Below are positions 16,052-23,541 of a DNA stretch of 64,000 bases, in pieces. The first letter of the stretch is position 1. The number at the start of each line of letters is the position of its first letter. This stretch comes from Bacteroidota bacterium (GTDB lineage: Bacteria > Bacteroidota > Bacteroidia > Bacteroidales > Lentimicrobiaceae), in contig JAEZNO010000044.1 in NCBI GenBank assembly GCA_023441805.1, forward strand, positions 87,285 through 151,284, in the 5' to 3' direction. The translations under genes were made by a program, and so were the position numbers. Under the pieces are notes generated by a model. It saw nothing but the letters and a program-made list of their open reading frames with translations, was not told the DNA's origin and did not search any database.

Positions 16052-17266
16052 TTAGTTTTTGACTTTCATTGCCTCGACTATTTCATAAGTATCTTGGGCA
16101 ATAACAAGTTCCTCATTAGTAGGAATTACCATTATCTTGACCAATGAATCATCGGCTGAAATGATCGCTTCTTTACCTCTGAGACCATTATTCTTCTGGT
16201 CATCAAATTTAACTCCCATAAATTCGAGGCCAATTGTCGAGTATTTACGGGTTGCTGAATCATTTTCACCAACACCACCGGTAAATACAATTGCGTCAAC
16301 ACCACCCATTGCAGCAGCATAAGCACCAATATATTTCCGGATTCGGTAATAGTACATTTCGAGGGTTACTTTTGCCCGTTTATTACCTTCATCAGCTGCT
16401 TTTTCAACATCACGCATATCACTTGATACACCCGATATACCTAACATTCCGGAGTGTTTATTTACAAGAGTATTTGCCACTGAAATATCAAGCTCCTCTT
16501 TGTTGATGATCTGCAGGAAAGCTCCAACATCCAAGTCGCCGGTACGAGTTCCCATGATTAGTCCTTCAATGGGGGTCATTCCCATTGATGTATCAAACGA
16601 TTGTCCATTTTTTATTGCAGCTATTGAAGCACCATTTCCGAGATGGCAAGTAATAATCTTCAGATCCCGGTAGTTTTTCTTAAGTATGTCAGCAGCACGT
16701 TGTGAGACAAAACGGTGGCTTGAGCCATGGAAACCATATCGTCTGATCTTATATTTCTCGTACAAAGAATAAGGAATTCCGTACAAGTATATATAATCTG
16801 GCATGGTTTGATGGAATGCAGTATCGAATACACCCACCTGAGGAATTTTTGGAAGCAGATTAGTTATTGAGTAAATACCTTTGAGATTTGGCGGATTGTG
16901 AAGTGGTGCTAAATCAATACATTCTTCGAGAGCAGCAACTACCTCCTTGGTAATATATACACTTCCATTGAATTTTTCACCTGCATGTACAACCCTGTGC
17001 CCGACAGCATCAATTTCATTAAGGTCATTTATGCTACCATACTTTTTACTAATCAGAATACCCAGCAAGTATTCTATACCCTGTTGATGGTCAAGTATTT
17101 CACCCTCAAGTTTAACCTCAGTGCCATCTTTTCGTGAATGCTTAATAAGTGAGCCTTTAAGACCAATCTTATCAACCAATCCTTTAGCCAAAACTTCCTG
17201 TGAAGGGAGATCAAATAACTGATATTTTATAGACGAACTACCACAGTTCAATACAATGATTTTCAT
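16052..17266 (-). CDS. ackA: Acetate kinase
   Basis: A 404-aa cytoplasmic enzyme converting acetyl phosphate and ADP to acetate and ATP, the energy-yielding step of acetate fermentation. Signatures are the N-terminal VLNCGSSSIKYQLF, the mid-chain VGVFDTAFHQTMP, YGFHGSSHRFVS, HLGNGASIAA, GLIMGTRTGDLD and VFTGGVGEND near the C-terminus. The length is standard. It is the third gene of a minus-strand operon after pta and a 3-hydroxyacyl-CoA dehydrogenase gene, 34 nt downstream of the latter. The pathway acetyl-CoA to acetyl phosphate to acetate is thus complete within this locus. Confidence 0.97.
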   Translation of the reverse strand: MKIIVLNCGSSSIKYQLFDLPSQEVLAKGLVDKIGLKGSLIKHSRKDGTEVKLEGEILDHQQGIEYLLGILISKKYGSINDLNEIDAVGHRVVHAGEKFNGSVYITKEVVAALEECIDLAPLHNPPNLKGIYSITNLLPKIPQVGVFDTAFHQTMPDYIYLYGIPYSLYEKYKIRRYGFHGSSHRFVSQRAADILKKNYRDLKIITCHLGNGASIAAIKNGQSFDTSMGMTPIEGLIMGTRTGDLDVGAFLQIINKEELDISVANTLVNKHSGMLGISGVSSDMRDVEKAADEGNKRAKVTLEMYYYRIRKYIGAYAAAMGGVDAIVFTGGVGENDSATRKYSTIGLEFMGVKFDDQKNNGLRGKEAIISADDSLVKIMVIPTNEELVIAQDTYEIVEAMKVKN

Positions 17267-17300
17267 TTCCGTTTAGATTTTAATGATTTTTTCGAAGGAG

Positions 17301-18269
17301 TTAAATTCTGCCCAATGTAGTTATTTGTCCTTTCTTTTGGATTCTTTTATCACCCTGATACAGGTAGAACCCCTCGCCTACTCTGCGACCGAATAAATTG
17401 GCGCGTACCATACGTTTAATTACAGGTGATGGTTTATATTTCTGCTCACCAAATTCAATGTACAGATTTTCCATCCACTTGAGCAGTTTATCAAGACCAA
17501 TTTTGTCGGCCATTTCAAAAGGACCTAATTGCAATCCGGATGTTTCCTTCATTGTTTCATCAATATCAGCTATAGTGGCAACACCCTCCATTAGGATCTC
17601 GCAAGCTTCATTAATAAGTGGAACCAACATCCTGGTACTGATGTTACCGGATGATTCATTCACATTAATAAGCTTTTTGCCTAACATGAGGGCCAACTTA
17701 TTTACTACAGCATAAGTTTCATCATTTGTATAAACTGACCTGACTGCCTCAATGATTTTAACTTTACTTACGGGAGCAAAGAAATGCAGGCCCATTGCCC
17801 TTTCAGGATGGTTAAGTACAGATGATATCTCTGAAATCATCAGAGTAGCTGTATTTGAAGCAATCACAGCAGTAGGACTGACAACTGATTCAATTTTACG
17901 GAAGATCTGCTGACGCAACTCTAAACTAGTGCCTTTCTTCTTTGAATTCACGGTCTCGAATACCACATCGCAATCAGCAATTGATTCGTAATCTGTTGAT
18001 CCTTTTATCCGGGAGAGAATCAATTTCTTTTCGCTTCCGGTCAGGCCCCATCTACTGATGCGGTCATCAAGCATACCCTCAATTCGTTTCATGATCTCCA
18101 CGATGCGTTCATCGCTTATATCAATAAAGGCAACTTCAATACCCGACTGGCTTATGAGGATGGATAGTTCCTGACCCATGGCACCTGCACCAATAATACC
18201 AACTTTTTGAATGGTGCCTTTCGACTGCATTGATTTACCAAGACTGAAATCTTCTAATCTTTCTGACAT
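17301..18269 (-). CDS. 3-hydroxyacyl-CoA (3-hydroxybutyryl-CoA) dehydrogenase
   Basis: A 322-aa NAD(P)-dependent dehydrogenase. The nucleotide-binding GIIGAGAMGQELS is at ~24-36. Also visible are VVFETVNSKKK, SNTATLMISEIS (~138-150), the catalytic His in MGLHFFAPVSKVKIIE (~159-174) and the C-terminal domain segment LGPFEMADKIGLD. The family interconverts acetoacetyl-CoA and 3-hydroxybutyryl-CoA. The protein is about 30 residues longer than typical Hbd because of an extra N-terminal segment (MSERLEDFSLGKSMQSKG). Insertion between pta and ackA is notable: it ties C4-CoA reduction or oxidation to acetyl-CoA disposal, as in butyrate formation, amino-acid fermentation or beta-oxidation. No thiolase or crotonase is visible nearby, so substrate and direction are open. 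Confidence 0.85.
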   Translation of the reverse strand: MSERLEDFSLGKSMQSKGTIQKVGIIGAGAMGQELSILISQSGIEVAFIDISDERIVEIMKRIEGMLDDRISRWGLTGSEKKLILSRIKGSTDYESIADCDVVFETVNSKKKGTSLELRQQIFRKIESVVSPTAVIASNTATLMISEISSVLNHPERAMGLHFFAPVSKVKIIEAVRSVYTNDETYAVVNKLALMLGKKLINVNESSGNISTRMLVPLINEACEILMEGVATIADIDETMKETSGLQLGPFEMADKIGLDKLLKWMENLYIEFGEQKYKPSPVIKRMVRANLFGRRVGEGFYLYQGDKRIQKKGQITTLGRI

Positions 18270-18298
18270 TTTTATTCTGTTTATAACGGATTTATAAC

Positions 18299-19297
18299 CT
18301 ATGATTCTGACTGGTTAGCTGTAATGGCTACAAGATTTACAATATCGCTTACTGAGCACCCCCTTGACAAGTCATTAATTGGAGCTGCCATTCCCTGAAG
18401 AATCGGGCCAATGGCTTCAGCACCTGCAAGACGTTGTACCAACTTGTATGCAATATTACCTGTTTCGAGTGACGGGAACACAAGGACATTAGCTTTTCCG
18501 GCAATTGAGCTGCCCGGAGCTTTACTCATTCCGACGCTTTCAACAATGGCTGCATCAGCCTGCAACTCACCATCAATGTTTAGCCATGGAGCTTTTTCTT
18601 TTGCAATACGGGTAGCTTCTACAACCTTATCGACCAAAGCATGTTTAGCACTTCCTTTAGTTGAGAAACTCAGCATAGCTACCTTAGGCTCAATCTTAGC
18701 TATGTTTTTTGCAGTATAAGCAGTTGAAACCGCAATCTCAGCAAGTTCAGCGGCAGTGGGATCAGGATGAACAGCACAATCAGCAAATACTAAAAGATTA
18801 CCCGGTACGTAAGGGTTATCCTTGAGTAACATAATGAAAGCACCTGAGACTACACTAATGCCCGGCAAAGTTTTAACAATTTGAAAAGCAGGACGCAGAA
18901 CATTTCCTGTTGCATTGATAGCACCGGCTACTTCGCCATCGGCTTCTCCGGCTTTGATGAGTAAGGTCCCCAAATAAAGAGGATCTTTGGTAAGTTGTAG
19001 GGCTGCATCGTAAGTAAGTCCCTTTGATTTTCTGATCTCAAACAACAAAGAGGCATACTTTTCAAGATCAGGATTATTCTCGGGATCAATGATAGTGACC
19101 GCCTCCATGTTTTGTAATCCGAATTCAGCACTTTTACGGAAAATCTCCTCCCTATTGCCAAGTAAGATGAGTCGTGCAATTTTCTCTTTCACTATGAAAG
19201 CTGCAGCTTTCAGAGTCCGTTCTTCAGTTCCTTCAGGAAGAACAATACACTTATTTAATTTCTGTGCATTCTCCCTGATGGTTTCCAATAATCCCAT
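18299..19297 (-). CDS. pta: Phosphate acetyltransferase (short form)
   Basis: A 332-aa enzyme that exchanges CoA for phosphate on acetyl-CoA to give acetyl phosphate. It is the short catalytic PTA_PTB form without the DRTGG regulatory domain. Signatures include VLPEGTEERTLKAA at the start, GEADGEVAGAINATGNVLRP, NLLVFADCAVHPDPTAAELA, AMLSFSTKGSAKH and ANVLVFPSLETGNIAYKL. A -7 box at 19344-19351 on the minus strand starts the operon pta-hbd-ackA. The gap to the next gene is 29 nt. In the presence of ackA the product acetyl phosphate would be used for ATP synthesis. Confidence 0.96.
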   Translation of the reverse strand: MGLLETIRENAQKLNKCIVLPEGTEERTLKAAAFIVKEKIARLILLGNREEIFRKSAEFGLQNMEAVTIIDPENNPDLEKYASLLFEIRKSKGLTYDAALQLTKDPLYLGTLLIKAGEADGEVAGAINATGNVLRPAFQIVKTLPGISVVSGAFIMLLKDNPYVPGNLLVFADCAVHPDPTAAELAEIAVSTAYTAKNIAKIEPKVAMLSFSTKGSAKHALVDKVVEATRIAKEKAPWLNIDGELQADAAIVESVGMSKAPGSSIAGKANVLVFPSLETGNIAYKLVQRLAGAEAIGPILQGMAAPINDLSRGCSVSDIVNLVAITANQSES

Positions 19298-19343
19298 AGT
19301 AGTAAAAATTAGTAAGTTGGTTTAGCATAAAAATCTGGAGCGG

Positions 19344-19351
19344 CAAATTTA
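19344..19351 (-). promoter_or_regulatory. -7 box of the pta-hbd-ackA operon
   Basis: TAAATTTG on the minus strand fits TAnnTTTG. The start is predicted near 19338, giving a leader of about 41 nt before pta. No clear -33 TTG was found. The divergent OstA-like gene has its own -7 box TAATTTTG at 19386-19393 on the plus strand. Confidence 0.45.
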
Positions 19352-19385
19352 AAACTTATTAAGGGGCTGACCTAAATTATTTCTC

Positions 19386-19393
19386 TAATTTTG
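19386..19393 (+). promoter_or_regulatory. -7 box for the OstA-like gene
   Basis: TAATTTTG at 19386-19393 matches the -7 consensus. The predicted transcript starts near 19399 and has a ~76-nt leader before the GTG start at 19475. No TTG was seen 19-21 nt upstream, so support is partial. Confidence 0.35.
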
Positions 19394-19474
19394 CCGTTAC
19401 ATTATTCAGTTTTAACATCATAATAATTACACACATTCAGATCATATCACTCCTTCCGTAATTCCATTAGCTCA

Positions 19475-21007
19475 GTGAGAAAAAAAACTTTCATTGCAAT
19501 CAGTATCATTAAAAGAGTAACTCCACTTATTTTGTTGCTGTTTGTCGGCATTTCAGGTTTTTCGCAAACACGTAAAATAAGATTAATCCAGGCTGACGAG
19601 GCTGTCTATGACAAATCTTTAGGGGAGGATGTTCAGAGATTGCTGGGTAATGCTGTATTTGAACATGAAGGTGCTTTCATGTATTGCGATTCAGCCCATC
19701 TCAATAATGCCACTAACAGCATGAAGGCATATGGAAAGGTACATATCAAATCAAGCGATACTCTTCATTTATACGGCGATTCAATATATTACAGCGGAGA
19801 AACAAGGATTGCAGAGGTTTTTAGTAACGTTAAACTCATTGATAACAAGACAATATTGACCACTGATAAACTCCTGTATGACAGAAATACAGGTATTGCA
19901 AGTTACACTACGGGAGGCCATATTGTAAATGAAAACAATACATTAGATAGTCAGAGGGGATATTATCATACAAACAGCAAGGATTTCTTTTTCAGGACGA
20001 ATGTGATTCTCACTAACCCTGATTATGTAATGAATTGCGACACATTGAAATACAATACGCAAACCAAGATTTCAAATTTCAGGGGACCAACTACTATCAG
20101 AGGAAAGGATACTGATATTTATGCTGAGAACGGTTTCTACAATACTGATACTGACATTGCAGAGTTTAATGAAAATGCACGGGTAAGAAATGGCGATCAG
20201 GTACTTACAGGTGATAGTCTGTATTATGAAAGGATAAGAGGGTACGGTCAGGCTTTCAGGAATATTCAAGTTATCGACACAGTTCAGGATATTATCGTAC
20301 ACGGTCACTACGCCCTATATGATAAATCACTCGGGTACACAATGATTACTGATAGTACTGAGGCTTTAATCATTGAAAAAAATGACACTCTTTATGTACA
20401 TTCTGACACCATCAAGGCTACTATCGACTCAGCAAATAAAACTAAAGAGTTATTTGCCTATTATAAAATGAAATTCTACCGTGATGACTTTCAGGGAATG
20501 GCTGACTCAATGGTTTATGTATTTGCTGACTCATCGTTGTACCTCTACAAATTACCTGTGGTTTGGACTGACGAAAATCAGCTGACTGCTGATTCGATTA
20601 AAGTGCTTACGGGGAAAGATGAGATTAAGAAAATGCATCTTTACAATACTGCATTTCTCGTATCAAAGGATACTGTGGGGGAAGGATATAATCAAATTAA
20701 GGGCAGGAATATGACAGGGTCGTTCGTAAAAAATGACCTTGTCACCATAGCGGTAGATGGTAATGCCGAAACTGTCTACTATGTAAGAGAAGATGACGGT
20801 ACTTTAACAGGTATACTTAAAGCTTTCTCAAGCAACATGTCGATTAAACTCAGGGATAAAAAGATAAAGCGAATTACCTACCTTGAAAAGCCAAATGGGA
20901 CATTATATCCTGAAGGTGATTTACCTGCCTCAGAACTGTTACTTAAAAATTTTCAATGGTTGGGAGATCGGAGACCACTTACCAAGAGTGACATTTTTAA
21001 ATGGTAA
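19475..21007 (+). CDS. OstA-like (LptA-family) envelope protein
   Basis: A 510-aa exported protein starting at GTG; no in-frame ATG precedes the signal peptide (hydrophobic ~14-30, cleavage near GFSQ). The body is a long series of beta-strand repeats of the OstA/LptA type (for example GNAVFEHEGAFMYCDSAHLN, YGKVHIKSSDTLHLYGDSIY, EVFSNVKLIDNKTILTTDKL). Such proteins form the periplasmic bridge or chaperone for lipopolysaccharide. Bacteroidota encode long OstA-like proteins in addition to LptD. The LptD-like protein at 23542-26280 is 2.5 kb away on the same strand, so the locus looks devoted to LPS export. No lipobox is present. A direct bridge function is inferred. Confidence 0.82.
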   Translation: MRKKTFIAISIIKRVTPLILLLFVGISGFSQTRKIRLIQADEAVYDKSLGEDVQRLLGNAVFEHEGAFMYCDSAHLNNATNSMKAYGKVHIKSSDTLHLYGDSIYYSGETRIAEVFSNVKLIDNKTILTTDKLLYDRNTGIASYTTGGHIVNENNTLDSQRGYYHTNSKDFFFRTNVILTNPDYVMNCDTLKYNTQTKISNFRGPTTIRGKDTDIYAENGFYNTDTDIAEFNENARVRNGDQVLTGDSLYYERIRGYGQAFRNIQVIDTVQDIIVHGHYALYDKSLGYTMITDSTEALIIEKNDTLYVHSDTIKATIDSANKTKELFAYYKMKFYRDDFQGMADSMVYVFADSSLYLYKLPVVWTDENQLTADSIKVLTGKDEIKKMHLYNTAFLVSKDTVGEGYNQIKGRNMTGSFVKNDLVTIAVDGNAETVYYVREDDGTLTGILKAFSSNMSIKLRDKKIKRITYLEKPNGTLYPEGDLPASELLLKNFQWLGDRRPLTKSDIFKW

Positions 21008-21028
21008 TGCTCTATCCTTGAGCATCTC

Positions 21029-22036
21029 CTACCTTATTGAATCCCTTTGTAAAGGAGCATTCGACTTTGCTGATCTGCCAAATACTGAAAAGTGAATGTA
21101 TCGCTTAGGATTCAATCGAATATCTTCCAATAACAAGTCGAGCTGATGAGAAGCTGACTGAAGATCATTATAGAGTCCTTGATCATTCAATAACTGACCA
21201 ACAGTACCTTCACCTTTATTAATCTTATCAGTCGCTTTTGTGAGATTGTTAATTGAATTCTCAAGATTCGTGAGTGTGCTTGCAAGATTAAATTTAGCTA
21301 AAGTATCACTGATTAGTGCAGCATTTGATATTATTCTGCTCAATTCATCATTGTTCTCCTTAAGGTTATTGGTAATTGATTCAACATTTCTGAATATTGA
21401 ACCCAAACGGTCTTGCTCTGAACCAAGTAATGTGTCGATTGTCTGTGTTGTACTCTGAATATGCTGAATAGTCTTTCTGAGACTCTCAACGCTAACGATC
21501 AGGTTATCACGGGTTCTGTAATTAAACACTTTACCGACGGCAGTGAGAACTGTATCTATACTACTTATCATATTGCCTGCCTTTTTCAGAATAGGTTGTA
21601 CCATTTGGTTAACTTCCTCCTGTAAACTGGAAGCAATAGCAGCTTTCAAGGTATCACCACTTTTAGCATATTCAGTAGAATTACCCAGGACTATTTCAAT
21701 TCCTTTGGTTCCCAACAGGTCAGAACTGTATAAACGGGCTATTGAATTCTTGGGGATTTGAATCTTGTTTGAAATAGTGAGTTCAACAATAACCTGTGAA
21801 GGATTATTCTCATCAAAATAAATATCGTCAACTTGCCCTATGCTTAATCCGCTAACGCTTACAGTATTGGCTTTTAATAACCCGGCAACATTATCGTAAG
21901 CAACATAAAATGTCCTTTGTTTATTGAAAATGCTTTTCCCTTTCAGGTAATTGAAACCCCATATAAAGGCAATAATAGTGGCAACGGTAGTAATTCCGAT
22001 TTTAAGTTCACGGGATAGAGTAATAGTTTTCATCAT
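21029..22036 (-). CDS. MCE/MlaD-family lipid transport protein
   Basis: A 335-aa protein with an N-terminal membrane anchor (~11-29, ITTVATIIAFIWGFNYLKG) and an MCE domain (~37-115, FYVAYDNVAGLLKANTVSVS through GIEIVLG). A long helical tail follows (~125-310) with repeated hydrophobic positions that could form the tube-like extension of longer MCE proteins. The family carries phospholipids between membranes. The ATG at 22036 is chosen; a TTG at 22054 would overlap the amidase stop by 4 nt and add six residues, also plausible. It is the second gene after the amidase. No MlaE or MlaF gene is nearby, so permease and ATPase must lie elsewhere. Confidence 0.85.
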   Translation of the reverse strand: MMKTITLSRELKIGITTVATIIAFIWGFNYLKGKSIFNKQRTFYVAYDNVAGLLKANTVSVSGLSIGQVDDIYFDENNPSQVIVELTISNKIQIPKNSIARLYSSDLLGTKGIEIVLGNSTEYAKSGDTLKAAIASSLQEEVNQMVQPILKKAGNMISSIDTVLTAVGKVFNYRTRDNLIVSVESLRKTIQHIQSTTQTIDTLLGSEQDRLGSIFRNVESITNNLKENNDELSRIISNAALISDTLAKFNLASTLTNLENSINNLTKATDKINKGEGTVGQLLNDQGLYNDLQSASHQLDLLLEDIRLNPKRYIHFSVFGRSAKSNAPLQRDSIR

Positions 22037-22050
22037 GTATATACGGCTGT

Positions 22051-23361
22051 TCAATTGCTTTGAAGTCGTTTCGCTTCCTCGATATCAATTCTTTCATTAT
22101 TCAGGAATGCTACAATGAAGCAATCCTTAAACCCTTTTGAATTAAGCTCTTTAACCAAGGCATTAGCAGCATTGAAATCACTAACGTTTCCATAAGTAAA
22201 TTTATAAAGCCCATTATGGAAATAATGATCAGTGTTTTTCAATCCTTTAAATAGGGGGTTTGATGGATCCAAAAGTGATTTAGAAGCAAGAAATTGTACT
22301 TTAAAAACAACAGAGTTATCAGAAGGTTTGGTTGCTGCATTTCCATCATGTGTAGTTCTTGCACTAGCATCATCATTGCTCTGACTAACACTAGTATTAC
22401 CCGTTACACCATTCAGAGAACCGGATGTATTCATTGCCACCGGATTATCAGCCGGGACAGGTACATCTTTTTTAACATTAACATCTTTTTGATCAGTTTG
22501 AGCTTTCTCAATAGGTTTAACTACGTTGGTATTTTGCGCAATCAAGAGTTGATCTTTAACTTCATCTTTTTCAGCTTCTCCGGGAGCAGATTTTTCAATT
22601 GCTCTTTTGTAATCCTTAACAGCCCTGAAAATCGCAGAGGCAATATATACTTGTCCTTCTTCAGATGCCAATATCTTTTCTTCCTTGGCATTGCTGATGA
22701 AACCGGTTTCAATCAGAACTGATGGCATTGTAGTTTTATACAATACCAGAAACCCTGCCTGCTTTACCCCTCTATCGAATAAATTAACGCGATCTTTGAA
22801 GTGTTTCTGCACATTACTGGCCAGACTTAGACTTTGGTCGAGGTAAGCATTTTGAAGCATAGAAAAGAAAATGTAGCCTTCAGGAGACGATGGGTCAAAT
22901 CCATCATATTTTACATGATAATCATCCTCTAGTAAAATTGCAGCATTTTCAGTTTGAGCTACAAGAAGATTAGCTTCACTTTTATGAAGACCCATAACAT
23001 AAGTCTCGGCGCCATAAGGGGTAGAAGATTTGTTTGCATTACAATGGATAGAAATAAAAAGGTCGGCTTTTGCTTCATTTGCAATTTTTGCCCTTCGGTA
23101 CAATTCAACGAAGACGTCAGTCTTTCGAGTGTAGACAACCTCCACATCAGGGAGGTTTTCTTCGATAAATTTACCTGTTTTGAGGGCAATTGACAATGTA
23201 ATATCTTTTTCCTTTGATGATTTGCCAATGGCACCCGGGTCATGCCCACCATGACCGGCATCAATTACTACTTTTCTCACTTTCTGAGCTTCAACAGGGA
23301 AATTGAAGACACAGAATAAACAGCTCAGAATAAATACAGGAAAAAAGCGTTTTAACTCCAT
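22051..23361 (-). CDS. N-acetylmuramoyl-L-alanine amidase with SPOR-like domain
   Basis: A 436-aa exported Amidase_3 enzyme that cuts the amide bond between N-acetylmuramic acid and the peptide in peptidoglycan. After the signal peptide (~1-25) the catalytic domain shows VVIDAGHGGHDPGAIG (zinc His), a Glu in the SSKEKDITL segment, FISIHCNAN (zinc His) and VLIETGFISN (catalytic Glu) near ~228. A variable Lys/Asn/Ser-rich linker (~260-350) leads to a C-terminal SPOR-like domain (~352-430, FKVQFLASKSLL... GLYKFTYGNVSDFNAANALV). SPOR domains bind denuded glycan at division sites, so a role in cell separation is likely. The gene is followed directly by the MCE gene. Confidence 0.92.
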   Translation of the reverse strand: MELKRFFPVFILSCLFCVFNFPVEAQKVRKVVIDAGHGGHDPGAIGKSSKEKDITLSIALKTGKFIEENLPDVEVVYTRKTDVFVELYRRAKIANEAKADLFISIHCNANKSSTPYGAETYVMGLHKSEANLLVAQTENAAILLEDDYHVKYDGFDPSSPEGYIFFSMLQNAYLDQSLSLASNVQKHFKDRVNLFDRGVKQAGFLVLYKTTMPSVLIETGFISNAKEEKILASEEGQVYIASAIFRAVKDYKRAIEKSAPGEAEKDEVKDQLLIAQNTNVVKPIEKAQTDQKDVNVKKDVPVPADNPVAMNTSGSLNGVTGNTSVSQSNDDASARTTHDGNAATKPSDNSVVFKVQFLASKSLLDPSNPLFKGLKNTDHYFHNGLYKFTYGNVSDFNAANALVKELNSKGFKDCFIVAFLNNERIDIEEAKRLQSN

Positions 23362-23541
23362 GTTTATTTTAATTAGTTTTGCCCATTAAATCAGCACCTT
23401 ATGAAAGAGTTCCAGAGGAGAATCAAATAACTAAACCTCAATGATTTACTAAAGATAAAAAAGCATTTCACATTAGCATCATTGATTGTTCACCTCTATA
23501 ATTTTCAACATTAAGACTAACAAGATACAAATTTAAGATAA

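Noticed and set aside
16132..16506. Short frames on both strands within ackA as extra genes
   Set aside because: They are out-of-frame shadows of a strongly conserved acetate kinase with all motifs.
22294..22722. Plus-strand 142-codon frame opposite the amidase
   Set aside because: Overlaps the linker and SPOR region of a well-supported amidase on the other strand; Ile/Asn/Phe/Arg-rich composition typical of an antisense shadow.
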